From Acidobacteriota bacterium (GTDB lineage Bacteria > Acidobacteriota > Aminicenantia > Aminicenantales > Saccharicenantaceae), in contig JAKLEN010000001.1 of assembly GCA_022711665.1 (NCBI GenBank), positions 559,179 to 623,178 of the forward strand: 64,000 nucleotides of DNA. Direction: 5' to 3'. Each line of letters starts with the position of its first letter. Within the stretch, counting starts at the first letter, position 1. A model generated the notes under the pieces. It saw only the letters and a list, made by a program, of their open reading frames with translations. It made no database searches and was not told where the DNA came from. Both the position numbers and the translations under genes were made by a program. This document shows positions 46,503 to 56,226 of this stretch, piece after piece.

Positions 46503-47159
46503 TCACAGGAAGGGGAAAACCAGGAAGACCGCCAGGTCCCAGACGGTGTGGCTGACCATGTTGGCCAGGGGCGAGCGGAAGCGCATATAGAGCCAGCCCC
46601 AGAAAAGGCCGCAGACGGCGGCGGCAATGACCAGCATGAGATTCCCGCTGGCCAGGTGGACGGCGGTGTAGAGCATCGCTGCCAGGGCCAGGCCGTAGCT
46701 GGGGCAGGTCGTCGCGGCCGCCCGCTCCTGGAAGAAGCCCCGCCAGAAGAGCTCCTCGCCGGGTCCGATGACGAGGACGATGAGCAGCGCGACGCGCCAG
46801 TCCGGGACCCCCATCCGCAAAGCGTAGACGTTGGCCAGGGCGGCATCGGCGAATGGCAACAGGCGCCGGGCCAGGACGCGGCCGACGGCGAAGACGGCGT
46901 AAAGGACGGCGGCCGAGCCGATCCCGACGGCCAGCTTGCGGCCGAGACCCGAGCGGACGTCCCGGCGGAGCCGGCCCAGGTACTCCTTGTCCGCGAGGAA
47001 AGCCAGGGCCGTGACCAGGACGACGTTCACGGTCAGCCAGGCCCAGAAGTCGAGCGGACCGAGGCGCCGCAGCCGGAAGAGGGCGATGAACAGGATCGCG
47101 GCCAGCGCGCCGACCGCTCCGACCAGGAGAGGCTCCCGGCGCCGCGACTCGCCGCTCAT
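46503..47159 (-). CDS. CPBP-family intramembrane metalloprotease
   Basis: A 218-residue polytopic membrane protein. The CPBP (Abi/Rce1-like) motifs are present: EELFWRGFFQ (EExxxR) near residue 115, a second-site histidine in YTAVHLASGN, and HTVWD near the C-terminus. Such proteases cleave prenylated or small membrane substrates, or confer bacteriocin immunity. It overlaps the prenyltransferase gene by ATGA and is the second gene of that operon. The partner may be relevant (both handle prenyl-type substrates), but this is speculation. Confidence 0.82.
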   Translation of the reverse strand: MSGESRRREPLLVGAVGALAAILFIALFRLRRLGPLDFWAWLTVNVVLVTALAFLADKEYLGRLRRDVRSGLGRKLAVGIGSAAVLYAVFAVGRVLARRLLPFADAALANVYALRMGVPDWRVALLIVLVIGPGEELFWRGFFQERAAATTCPSYGLALAAMLYTAVHLASGNLMLVIAAAVCGLFWGWLYMRFRSPLANMVSHTVWDLAVFLVFPFL

Positions 47160-48091
47160 CCCCGCCTCACGATCCCTTCGAGGAGCACGGCGGCCGCGCT
47201 CAGAAGGCCGAAGACCAGGTTGTGGCCGGCCGTCGCCCCGTCAAGGATGACGAAATCGAGAGGCCGCCGCGGGGCTGCCCGGCGCCGGGCCCGGCCCCAG
47301 AGACGGAGGGCGCTCGGCAGGGCGGCCAGGACGAGCAGGAACGTCCAGGGCATCGGCCGCGGCCGGCCGGGTACAAGGCGGGGCAGAAGGATGAGGGCGA
47401 GATCGATCAGGAAGGGGGAGAAGAGGAGGACCCCGTAATAGGCCAGGGAGCCGCGATCGCCCAGCATGCCGGCCACGGTCCGGACGCGGTGGCGGCCGTC
47501 GGAGACGGCATCGCGCCAATTGTTGGCGTGGAGGATGGCGATGACGAGCAGGGCCATGGGCACGGTCCAGACGACGGGCAGCCAGGAGAAGGCTCGCTTC
47601 TGGACGATCCAGGCCCCGGCGGCGCCGAGCAGGCCGAAATCGAGAAAGACCGCCAGATCGCCCAGGGCCCGGGGCTTGAGCAGGGAGTAAGCGACGCCCA
47701 CCGCCACGCCCAGGCCGCCGACGACGAGCAGGGCCGGCCCTGTGCGCCAGGCGATGCCGAGACCGGAGACGCAGCCGAGGGCGAAGAGGAGGGCCGCGCC
47801 GCGCCGGGCCTGGCGGTCGGAGATCCAGCCGCGGACCACGGCCCCGCTGACCGGCGTCACCTCGCGATCCAGGCCGACGCGGAAGTCGCGGGCGTCGCTG
47901 AGCACGTTGGCCGCGGCGTGGAGGACGACCATCGTGGCCAGGGCCCAGAGGAACAGGAGCGGGGAGAAGCGGGCGCGGCCGGCGACCACGGCCAGGGCCG
48001 TGCCGAAAATGACGGGCATGGTCGAAGCCGGGAACGACCAGGGCCGTCCGGCGACGAGCCACGTCTTCAGGAACGAGGGCCGCTCAGCCAT
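47156..48091 (-). CDS. UbiA/MenA-type prenyltransferase
   Basis: A 311-residue membrane protein with eight or nine helices. Two aspartate-rich motifs are visible: NVLSDARDFRVGLDRE (NxxxDxxD-type, about residues 62-77) and NNWRDAVSDGRHRVRT in the second half. The start, LVAGRPWSFPASTMPVIFG, is typical of MenA, which attaches a polyprenyl chain to 1,4-dihydroxy-2-naphthoate to make demethylmenaquinone. MenA is the best guess; other UbiA enzymes are possible since no other men genes are nearby. Its -10 lies seven bases before the start codon, suggesting a leaderless mRNA. Confidence 0.8.
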   Translation of the reverse strand: MAERPSFLKTWLVAGRPWSFPASTMPVIFGTALAVVAGRARFSPLLFLWALATMVVLHAAANVLSDARDFRVGLDREVTPVSGAVVRGWISDRQARRGAALLFALGCVSGLGIAWRTGPALLVVGGLGVAVGVAYSLLKPRALGDLAVFLDFGLLGAAGAWIVQKRAFSWLPVVWTVPMALLVIAILHANNWRDAVSDGRHRVRTVAGMLGDRGSLAYYGVLLFSPFLIDLALILLPRLVPGRPRPMPWTFLLVLAALPSALRLWGRARRRAAPRRPLDFVILDGATAGHNLVFGLLSAAAVLLEGIVRRG

Positions 48092-48097
48092 GCTTCC

Positions 48098-48106
48098 TGT
48101 ATAGCA
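48098..48106 (-). promoter_or_regulatory. Promoter of the MenA-like gene (extended -10)
   Basis: TGCTATACA on the minus strand ends seven bases before the ATG at 48091, predicting +1 at or next to the start codon. Confidence 0.5.
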
Positions 48107-48165
48107 GAAAAGCGGCTTCTTCTCCAGATTCCGGGCGGCTCTCTGCCGCCGCGCCGCCGGCGGTC

Positions 48166-48194
48166 TTGACTTGGGCCGGAGCGGCTCCTATTCT
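48166..48194 (+). promoter_or_regulatory. Promoter of the SDR-kbl pair
   Basis: TTGACT (48166-48171), 17 nt, TATTCT (48189-48194). Confidence 0.6.
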
Positions 48195-48215
48195 GGAAGC
48201 CGAAGGAGTCGAAGG

Positions 48216-48989
48216 ATGCCGTCCCTCAAGGACAAGATCGTTTTCGTGACCGGAGCGAGCTCCGGCATCGGCGAATCCACGGCCCGGGCCTTCGCCGCCC
48301 AGGGGGCCAGGGTGCTGATGTGCGCCCGCCGCCTGGAGCGGATCGAGACGCTGGGCCGGACCCTGGCCCGGGAGCATGAGGTCGCCGCCCACGCCTTTCG
48401 CCTGGACGTGCGCGACCGGGCGGCCGTCGACGCGGCCGTTGCCGCCCTGCCCGACGAGTGGCGGGCCATCGAGATCCTGGTCAACAACGCCGGCCTGAGC
48501 CGGGGCCTGGACAAGTTCCCGGCCGGCCTGGTCGAGGACTGGGAAGAGATGATCGAGGCCAACGTCAAGGGCCTGCTCTACGTCAGCCGGGCCGTCGTCC
48601 CCGGCATGATCGAGCGCGGCGCCGGCCATGTCATCAACATCGGCTCGATCGCCGGCCGCGAAACCTATCCCGGCGGCAACGTTTACTGCGCCACCAAGTT
48701 CGCCGTCAAGGCCCTGTCGAACGCCATGCGCCTCGACCTCAACGGCACGCCGCTGCGCGTCACCGAGATCGCCCCGGGCATGGTCGAGACCGAGTTCAGC
48801 CTGGTCCGCTTCCACGGCGACGCCGCGCGGGCGGCCCGGACCTACCAGGGCTTCCAGCCCCTCGGCCCGGACGACATCGCCGAGGCCGCAGTCTGGTGCG
48901 CCACCCGGCCGCCTCACGTCGACGTCAGCGAGATGGTGATCATGCCCACGGCCCAGGCCTCGACCACGCTGACCGCGAGAAAGACATAG
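48216..48989 (+). CDS. ydfG: YdfG-type short-chain dehydrogenase (3-hydroxy amino acid dehydrogenase)
   Basis: A 257-residue SDR. The cofactor motif TGASSGIGE is at residues 13-21, NNAG near 90, and the catalytic Ser, Tyr and Lys are in INIGSIAG and VYCATK. Segments specific to the YdfG branch are present: DWEEMIEANVKGLLYVSRAV, PGMVETEFSLVRFHGD followed by ARTYQGFQPL, and a final VDVSEMVIMPTAQ. YdfG oxidises L-allo-threonine, L-serine and related 3-hydroxy acids at C3 with NADP. Its product from allo-threonine, 2-amino-3-ketobutyrate, is the substrate of the Kbl encoded 102 nt downstream. The start is ATG 48216 with GAAGGAG; the longer frame upstream overlaps the promoter. Confidence 0.78.
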   Translation: MPSLKDKIVFVTGASSGIGESTARAFAAQGARVLMCARRLERIETLGRTLAREHEVAAHAFRLDVRDRAAVDAAVAALPDEWRAIEILVNNAGLSRGLDKFPAGLVEDWEEMIEANVKGLLYVSRAVVPGMIERGAGHVINIGSIAGRETYPGGNVYCATKFAVKALSNAMRLDLNGTPLRVTEIAPGMVETEFSLVRFHGDAARAARTYQGFQPLGPDDIAEAAVWCATRPPHVDVSEMVIMPTAQASTTLTARKT

Positions 48990-49006
48990 CCGGGGGATCG
49001 ACCCGG
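48990..49006 (+). terminator. Weak hairpin between the SDR and kbl genes
   Basis: CCGGG (48990-48994) and CCCGG (49002-49006) can pair right after the stop codon, followed by a mixed, partly T-rich stretch. At most partial termination; no separate kbl promoter is evident. Confidence 0.25.
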
Positions 49007-49091
49007 TTCCGGAATTATTGACGGGGGAAGACGAGCGCGCCTGTCCGCAAGGGAGTCCGTGCGCCCCCCCCGATCTGAATGGAGAACAGTC

Positions 49092-50291
<1,200 letters not shown>

Positions 50292-50295
50292 AAAC

Positions 50296-50320
50296 CCGGG
50301 AAAACGGGGCTGCTTCCCGG
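50296..50320 (+). terminator. Hairpin after kbl
   Basis: CCGGGAA (50296-50302) and TTCCCGG (50314-50320) pair perfectly just after the kbl stop codon. Confidence 0.4.
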
Positions 50321-50322
50321 CC

Positions 50323-50351
50323 TTGATTTAGCCCGCCGGAAAACGTACTCT
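50323..50351 (+). promoter_or_regulatory. Promoter of the tricorn-type protease gene
   Basis: TTGATT (50323-50328), 17 nt, TACTCT (50346-50351). Confidence 0.5.
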
Positions 50352-50402
50352 GGATAGGCCCCGCCGGGCCCGGGAGTCCGGCGCTTAAGAAGGAGGAGCC
50401 CG

Positions 50403-53400
50403 ATGAAAAAAGCGCTCATAGTCCTTTTGGCCGTGGCCCTTCTGGCGGTCGCCCTTCTGGCCGCCGACGAGGGCCGGTTCTTCACCTATCCGACCATCGC
50501 CGGCGACAGGATCGTCTTCACCTACGAATCCGATCTCTGGACCGTGAGCGCCCGCGGCGGCGTGGCCTCGCGCCTGACGACCTTCCCCGGGACCGAGAGC
50601 TTCGCCAAGCTCTCGCCTGACGGCCGGCAGATCGCCTTCACGGCGACGTACGACGGCGCCCCGGCCGCCTATCTCATGCCGGCCGAGGGCGGCGCGCCCG
50701 TCCGCCTGACCTATAACCCCGGCGGGGCCGCGGTCGTCGCCTGGACGCCCGACGGCTCCGAGATCGTCTTCCGCTCGACGTTCGAGAACGTCGTCGGCCG
50801 CGACCCGAACCTTTATGCCGTCCCCGTCAAGGGCGGCGCGCCCGAGCGCCTGCCGCTCGACCGGGGCGTCCTCGTCAGCTTCATTCCCGAGAAGCACCAG
50901 TTCCTCTACTGCCGCCGCGGCAACGAGGAATACTATTGGAAGCGCTACAAGGGCGGCCAGTACCAGGACATCTGGCTCTACGACGCCGCGGCCAAGACCT
51001 ACACGCCGGTCACGGACTATGTCGGCAAGAACAGCTACCCGATGTGGGCCGGCGGCGCCATGTACTTCGTCTCCGACCGGACCAACGGCATCGCCAACCT
51101 CTACGTCCAGAAGCTCGGCGCCAAGGACGCCGCCCAGGTCACGAAATTCGCCGACTTCGACGTCATGTTCCCGCAGACCGACGGCCGGTCCATCGTCTAT
51201 GTCCAGGACGGCCGCCTTCACGTTTTCGACGTCGCCTCCGGCCAGGACACCCGGCTCGCGGTCCGCGTCCCGTCCGACCGCTGGGCCCTGCGCGACCGGG
51301 TCATCAATCCCCGCGACTATCTCCACACGGCCCTGCCGGCCGACGACGGCGCGGCCGTCATCCTCGAGGCCCGCGGCGACGTCTACCGCGTCCCGGCCGG
51401 CCCCGGCCCGACCCTGAACCTGTCCGCGACGCCCGGCAGCCGCGAGATCTTCCCGGCCCTGTCGCCCGACGGCAAGACCGCCGCCTTCTTCAGCGACAGG
51501 AGCGGCAGCTACCAGCTCTACACCCAGCCGGCCGGCGGCGGCGACTGGACCCAGATCACGACCACCCTCGACCGGACGGTCTACCGCCTGGCCTGGTCGC
51601 CCGACGGCCGCAAGATCCTCTTCGGCAACAAGGATTACGCCGTCTTCTTCGTCGACCTGGCGACCCGTAAGCTGGTCAAGGTCGATTCCTCCAACCAGAT
51701 GAAGAACGACGAGTTCGTCTGGGAGATGGCCGACTACGCCTGGTCGCCCGACTCGAAGTGGATCGCCTACAGCTTCGTCCAGGCCAACCGCAACAGCCAG
51801 ATCTTCCTCTACAACATCGAGACCGGCAGGAAGGTCGCGGCCACGACCGACTTCTACGACAACCTCTACCCGGCCTTCGACGCCGACGGCCGGTACCTCT
51901 ACTACGTCTCCAGCCGCAACTTCGCCCTGCGCATGGACTTCTACGAGGACAACCACGTCATCGCCGCGCCGCAGCAGGTCATGGCCGTCCAGCTGCGGGC
52001 CGGAGAAGCGGCGCCCTTCGCCGGCGAGCCCGCCGGAACGGCCGGCGGCCGGGCCGAGGCCGCGCCCGCCCCCTTCCGCGTCGACGCCGACGGCCTGATC
52101 CGGCGCACCACCCCGCTGCCCGTCCCGGCCGGCAACTACTTCTGGCTCAAGGCCGGCAAGGGCAAGGTCCTCTGGGCCTCCATCGACGAGTTCACCGAGG
52201 GCGAGTACGAAGACATCTTCAAGAACAAGTACGGCGCCACCCAGTGGACGCTCCACATCTTCGACATGGCCTCCCGCCAGGACTCCGCCCTGACCGACAA
52301 GGTCCGCGAGTTCTGGCTGTCGACCAACGGCGAGCGGCTCCTGGTCCGGCGCCAGGGCGATATCTTCACGACGACCGTCGACAAGGCCTTCGCCTCCAAG
52401 GCGGCGGGGGACAAGCTCGACCTCGGCGGGCTGGTCTATACGGTCGATCTCCGGAAGGAATGGCGCCAGATCTTCGACGACGCCTGGCGCTGGTACAGCG
52501 AGTTCTTCTACGACGCCGGCTTCCACGGCCGCGACTGGAAGGCCATGGGCGACAAGTACCGCGCCTACCTGCCGGACCTCTCGTCGCGGGGCGAGCTAAA
52601 CTGGGTCCTGTCCCAGATGGTCGGCGAGCTGTGCGTTTCCCACACCTACATCGGCGGCGGCGACTACGGCCCGGGCGCGACGCCGTCCTCGCCCGCCTTC
52701 ACCGGCCTGCTCGGGGCCGATCTCGTCCCCGACAAGGCCTCCGGCCTCTACCGGCTGGCCCGGATCTACGGCCCGACCGACATCAACCTCAACCTGCCCG
52801 GACCGCTGGCCCGGCCCGACATGGCCGTCAAGGAGGGCGACTTCCTGCTGGCTATCGGCGGTACGCCGCTCAAGGCCGGCGACGACTACTTCAAGCTCCT
52901 CCAGACAACGCCCGGTAAAAAGATCTCCGTCACGGTCAACGCCCTGCCGTCCCCGGCCGGCGCCAGGACCTATGACGTCGAGCCCGTCCGCAGCGACCAG
53001 CAGATGCGCTACTTCCGCTGGATCGACGACAACATCAAGGCCATCGACAAAGCCACGAACGGGCGCGTCGGCTACATGCACATCAACGCCATGGGCGGCG
53101 GCGGCGTCGGCGAGTTCGACAAGTACTGGCGGGCCTTCCGCTACAAGGAGGGCGTCATAATCGACGTCCGGCGCAACTCCGGCGGCTGGACCGAGTACTT
53201 CCTGATCGACAAGCTCGAGCGGCAGCTGGTGGCCTACAACAACCTGCGCGACATGGTCCCCTTCCGCTATCCCGGCGCGGCCGGCAACGGCAACTACGTC
53301 GTCATCTCCAACGAGAACAACGGCTCGGATGGCGAGGCCTTCGTCGAGCATTTCAAGGCCCGCAAGCTGGGGACCGTCGTCGGCGTGCCCTCCTGGGGCG

Positions 53401-53660
53401 GCCTGGTCGGCATCCTCAACCAGCAGCTGACCATCGACAACGGCACGGTCGAGCAGTCGAACAACGCCTTCTACGGCAAGGAAGGGACCTGGTGGGTCGA
53501 GAACCACGGGGCCGACCCCGACGTCGTCGTCGACAACGACCCGGGCTCGGTCATGGCCGGCCGCGACCTCCAGCTGGAGAAGGCCATCGCCGTGATGCTG
53601 GAGAAGATCCAGGCGAACCCCCTGAAATTCGCCCCCAAGCCGGCCTATCCGAAGAAGTAG
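50403..53660 (+). CDS. Tricorn-type S41 family protease, exported
   Basis: A 1085-residue protein with signal peptide (residues 1-22). The N-terminal half consists of WD40-like (PD40) beta-propeller repeats, such as LSPDGRQIAFTATYDGAP, LSPDGKTAAFFSDRSG and WSPDGRKILFGNKDYA. Then come the tricorn C1 helical bundle (about 690-760), a PDZ domain (about 770-870) and a C-terminal S41 catalytic domain with RNSGG and the nucleophile serine in ENNGSDGEAFVEHF. Tricorn degrades oligopeptides after larger proteases; here it should work in the periplasm. It has its own promoter and a hairpin after it, so it need not be part of the neighbouring acetate/ACP cluster. Confidence 0.88.
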   Translation: MKKALIVLLAVALLAVALLAADEGRFFTYPTIAGDRIVFTYESDLWTVSARGGVASRLTTFPGTESFAKLSPDGRQIAFTATYDGAPAAYLMPAEGGAPVRLTYNPGGAAVVAWTPDGSEIVFRSTFENVVGRDPNLYAVPVKGGAPERLPLDRGVLVSFIPEKHQFLYCRRGNEEYYWKRYKGGQYQDIWLYDAAAKTYTPVTDYVGKNSYPMWAGGAMYFVSDRTNGIANLYVQKLGAKDAAQVTKFADFDVMFPQTDGRSIVYVQDGRLHVFDVASGQDTRLAVRVPSDRWALRDRVINPRDYLHTALPADDGAAVILEARGDVYRVPAGPGPTLNLSATPGSREIFPALSPDGKTAAFFSDRSGSYQLYTQPAGGGDWTQITTTLDRTVYRLAWSPDGRKILFGNKDYAVFFVDLATRKLVKVDSSNQMKNDEFVWEMADYAWSPDSKWIAYSFVQANRNSQIFLYNIETGRKVAATTDFYDNLYPAFDADGRYLYYVSSRNFALRMDFYEDNHVIAAPQQVMAVQLRAGEAAPFAGEPAGTAGGRAEAAPAPFRVDADGLIRRTTPLPVPAGNYFWLKAGKGKVLWASIDEFTEGEYEDIFKNKYGATQWTLHIFDMASRQDSALTDKVREFWLSTNGERLLVRRQGDIFTTTVDKAFASKAAGDKLDLGGLVYTVDLRKEWRQIFDDAWRWYSEFFYDAGFHGRDWKAMGDKYRAYLPDLSSRGELNWVLSQMVGELCVSHTYIGGGDYGPGATPSSPAFTGLLGADLVPDKASGLYRLARIYGPTDINLNLPGPLARPDMAVKEGDFLLAIGGTPLKAGDDYFKLLQTTPGKKISVTVNALPSPAGARTYDVEPVRSDQQMRYFRWIDDNIKAIDKATNGRVGYMHINAMGGGGVGEFDKYWRAFRYKEGVIIDVRRNSGGWTEYFLIDKLERQLVAYNNLRDMVPFRYPGAAGNGNYVVISNENNGSDGEAFVEHFKARKLGTVVGVPSWGGLVGILNQQLTIDNGTVEQSNNAFYGKEGTWWVENHGADPDVVVDNDPGSVMAGRDLQLEKAIAVMLEKIQANPLKFAPKPAYPKK

Positions 53661-53665
53661 CCGGC

Positions 53666-53683
53666 CGCCCCCGGAAGGGGGCG
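53666..53683 (+). terminator. Hairpin after the tricorn-type gene
   Basis: CGCCCCC (53666-53672), loop GGAA, GGGGGCG (53677-53683): a perfect, very stable stem-loop five bases after the stop codon, with no U-run. Confidence 0.5.
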
Positions 53684-53703
53684 CCGCCGGACGGGCACGG
53701 GCT

Positions 53704-53731
53704 TTGACATTTCGCCGGGCTCATTTATAAT
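53704..53731 (+). promoter_or_regulatory. Consensus promoter of the acpS operon
   Basis: TTGACA (53704-53709), 16 nt, TATAAT (53726-53731). Both hexamers are perfect, which no other promoter in this window shows. Confidence 0.8.
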
Positions 53732-53774
53732 ACGGGCCGTCATTTCGCAAGACGGTGGAAAGGCATAGCGCGCG

Positions 53775-54158
53775 TTGATCTTCGGGGCAGGCACGGACAT
53801 CATCGAGGTGCGGCGGGTCGAGGAGAAGCTCCTGCGGACCGGCGGCCTCAAGGACAAGCTCTTCACCCCGGCCGAGATCGCCTACTGCGAATCCAAGCAC
53901 AGCCCGGCCCAGCATTTCGCCGCCCGGTTCGCCGCCAAGGAGGCCTTCCTCAAGGCCATGGGCACGGGCTGGTCGGGCGGCCACAAGTTCTCCGAGATCG
54001 AGGTTATCAACAACCCCCAGGGCAAGCCCGAGCTCTTCGTCCACGGCAAGGTCAGGGAATTCTGCCAGGCCCACGGCATCGGCCTCATGGAGGTCTCGCT
54101 CACCCACATCAAGGACGTCGCCTCGGCGGTCGTCGTCCTCGAAAGAAAAGCCCCATAA
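53775..54158 (+). CDS. acpS: Holo-[acyl-carrier-protein] synthase
   Basis: A 127-residue protein of the AcpS family, started by TTG at 53775. The motifs GAGTDIIEVRRVEE (metal-binding aspartate) and FAARFAAKEAFLKAMGTG (with the catalytic Lys and Glu) are clear. It attaches 4'-phosphopantetheine from CoA to a serine of acyl carrier proteins. It is the first gene of a run with an acyl-activating enzyme, a carrier protein and a PLP enzyme, and it should modify the carrier encoded 1.8 kb downstream; it may also be the cell's general AcpS. GGAAAGG lies upstream at a rather long 11-nt distance. Confidence 0.9.
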   Translation: MIFGAGTDIIEVRRVEEKLLRTGGLKDKLFTPAEIAYCESKHSPAQHFAARFAAKEAFLKAMGTGWSGGHKFSEIEVINNPQGKPELFVHGKVREFCQAHGIGLMEVSLTHIKDVASAVVVLERKAP

Positions 54159-54181
54159 CCCCGAAGGGAGACAAAGCGCGC

Positions 54182-55885
54182 ATGTCCAACATCGGCTCCT
54201 ACGACGAACGGGTCAAGGACTTCAGCTGGTCGATCGCCGAGAAGGAGCTCGGCTACGCGCCCGGCGACGTCATCAACATCGGCTGGCACTGCACCGACCG
54301 CATCTGCCGGATGGGACGGGCCGACAAGGTCGCCCTCCACTGGGAGGGCTTCACCGGCGCCGCGAAGACCTACACCTACAACGACATCCGCCTGGCCTCC
54401 AACACCATCGCCGCCTTCCTCCGCGGCCTGGGCCTCAAGCCCGAGGAACGGGTCTGCCTGTTCATGGACCGCATCCCCGAGCTCTACCTGGGCTTCCTGG
54501 GCATCCTCAAGACCGGGGCCATCGCCCAGCCGCTCTTCTCGGCCTTCGGCGACGAGTCGCTCCTGGTTCGCCTGGCCAACGCCGAGACCTCGGCCGTCAT
54601 CACCCAGAAGAAGCACGCCCCCAAGGTCCGCAAGATCCTGGACAAGCTGCCGGCCCTGCGCCACATCATCATCGTCGACCACGACGGCGCCGCGCCGCTC
54701 AAGGAACGCGAGGTCGCCTTCTCGCTGGAGAAGGCCGCCCCGGTCGAGCATTTCGACGTCCACCCGACGACGGCCGAGTCGCCGTCGGTCCTTCATTACA
54801 CGTCGGGAACGACCGGCATGCCCAAGGGCGTCAAGCACGTCCACTACTCGCTCATCTCCCAGTACCTGACGGCCAAGTGGGCCCTCGACCTTCGGGACGA
54901 CGACGTCTACTGGTGCACGGCCGACCCGGGCTGGGTCACCGGCACGTCCTACGGCATCATCGCCCCGTTCGCCCTGGGCGTCACCCAGTGCGTCCTCGAC
55001 GCCGGCTTCTCGGCCGAGGCCTGGTATAAGTGGATCGAGAAGCGGCGGGTCTCGATGTGGTACTCGGCGCCGACGGCCATCCGCTCGCTGATGAAGGCCG
55101 GCGACGAGATCGTCAAGAAGTACGACCTCTCCTGCCTCCGCCACCTGGCCAGCGTCGGCGAGCCCCTCAACTCCGAAGCCGTCGTCTGGTCGGCCCGGGT
55201 CTTCGGCAAGCCCTTCTACGACACCTACTGGCAGACCGAGACCGGCTCGATCGTCATCGGCAACTACCCGGGCATGGAGGTCCGGCCCGGCTCCATGGGC
55301 AAGCCCTTCCCCGGCATCACCGGGACCGTCCTCGACCCGGTCCGGAACGAGCCCTACCCGACCCACGGCAAGATCGGCCTGGTGGCCCTCAAGTTCGATT
55401 GGCCCTCGCGCATGCGCACCTATTGGAACAACCCGGAGGCCTTCCAGAAGAAATTCCGCAACGGCTGGTACATCACCGGCGACCGGTCCCGGCTCGACGC
55501 CGACGGCTACTTCTGGTTCGCCGGCCGCGACGACGACATCATCAACACGGCCGGCCACCTGGTCAGCCCGTTCGAGGTCGAGTCGGCCCTGCTCGAGCAT
55601 CCGGCCGTGGCCGAGTCGGCCGTCGTCTCCAAGCCCGACCCCATCAACCTCGAGGTCGTCAAGGCCTTCGTCACGCTCAAGCCCGGGTTCATGGCCAGCC
55701 AGGACCTCGACCTGGACATCATGAACTTCATCCGCAAGAAGCTCTCGCCACTGGCCATGCCCCAGGCGATCGAATTCGTCGCCAGCCTCCCCAAGACGCG
55801 GAGCGGCAAGATCATGCGCCGGCTCCTCCACGCCAGGGAATGGGGAGAGGAGATCGGCGACACGTCGACTCTGGAGAACGACTGA
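54182..55885 (+). CDS. Acetyl-CoA-synthetase-type acyl-activating enzyme (AcsA-like)
   Basis: A 567-residue ANL enzyme. The P-loop YTSGTTGMPKGVKH begins at residue 206, WCTADPGWVTGTSYGI follows, Trp350 is in YWQTETG, then YITGDRSRLDADGYFWFAGRDDD, and the catalytic Lys543 is in TRSGKIMRR. Trp350 corresponds to the residue that closes the pocket in acetyl-CoA synthetase, so acetate or propionate is the likely acid. The product could be acetyl-CoA or, given the ACP gene next to it, acetyl-ACP; that choice is not visible. It is shorter than E. coli Acs (652) and nearer to AcsA of Bacillus. 23 nt after acpS, 71 nt before acp. Confidence 0.82.
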   Translation: MSNIGSYDERVKDFSWSIAEKELGYAPGDVINIGWHCTDRICRMGRADKVALHWEGFTGAAKTYTYNDIRLASNTIAAFLRGLGLKPEERVCLFMDRIPELYLGFLGILKTGAIAQPLFSAFGDESLLVRLANAETSAVITQKKHAPKVRKILDKLPALRHIIIVDHDGAAPLKEREVAFSLEKAAPVEHFDVHPTTAESPSVLHYTSGTTGMPKGVKHVHYSLISQYLTAKWALDLRDDDVYWCTADPGWVTGTSYGIIAPFALGVTQCVLDAGFSAEAWYKWIEKRRVSMWYSAPTAIRSLMKAGDEIVKKYDLSCLRHLASVGEPLNSEAVVWSARVFGKPFYDTYWQTETGSIVIGNYPGMEVRPGSMGKPFPGITGTVLDPVRNEPYPTHGKIGLVALKFDWPSRMRTYWNNPEAFQKKFRNGWYITGDRSRLDADGYFWFAGRDDDIINTAGHLVSPFEVESALLEHPAVAESAVVSKPDPINLEVVKAFVTLKPGFMASQDLDLDIMNFIRKKLSPLAMPQAIEFVASLPKTRSGKIMRRLLHAREWGEEIGDTSTLEND

Positions 55886-55956
55886 TCCATGGGGACAGGC
55901 GCCGGATCCCCCGGAACCAGGCGCGCGTCCCCCACTCAAAGATAAGGAGCATTCCT

Positions 55957-56214
55957 ATGGCCGAAGAACTCAAGGACATCGTCCTCAAGTACGTCACCAA
56001 GGAGTACCTCGAAGACGACAGCGAACCCCTGACCTACGAGACGCCCCTCATCTCGGGCGGCATCGTCGATTCGTTCTCGATGGTCTCGCTCAAGCGCTTC
56101 CTCGAGAACAAGTACCAGATCGCCATCCCCGACGAAGAAGCCACGCCCGAAGCCTTCGACTCGGTCAACAAGATCGTCGCCTTGGTCGAGCGCTTCGTGG
56201 CCAAGAAGGGCTGA
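55957..56214 (+). CDS. Stand-alone acyl carrier protein
   Basis: An 85-residue acidic, helical protein. The phosphopantetheine site is Ser39 in GGIVDSFSMVSL; most fatty-acid ACPs have DSL here, and DSF is more common in dedicated carriers. Helix III (about 70-82) ends in the usual hydrophobic pattern. It would carry an acyl thioester in the cytoplasm. The position between the acyl-activating gene and the Kbl-like gene (12 nt before the latter) suggests it links the two. A strong AAGGAG lies eight bases before ATG 55957; longer upstream reading is a shadow of the acyl-activating gene. It lacks fab neighbours, so it is probably not the main fatty-acid ACP. Confidence 0.85.
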   Translation: MAEELKDIVLKYVTKEYLEDDSEPLTYETPLISGGIVDSFSMVSLKRFLENKYQIAIPDEEATPEAFDSVNKIVALVERFVAKKG

Positions 56215-56226
56215 GAGGAGGGGACC

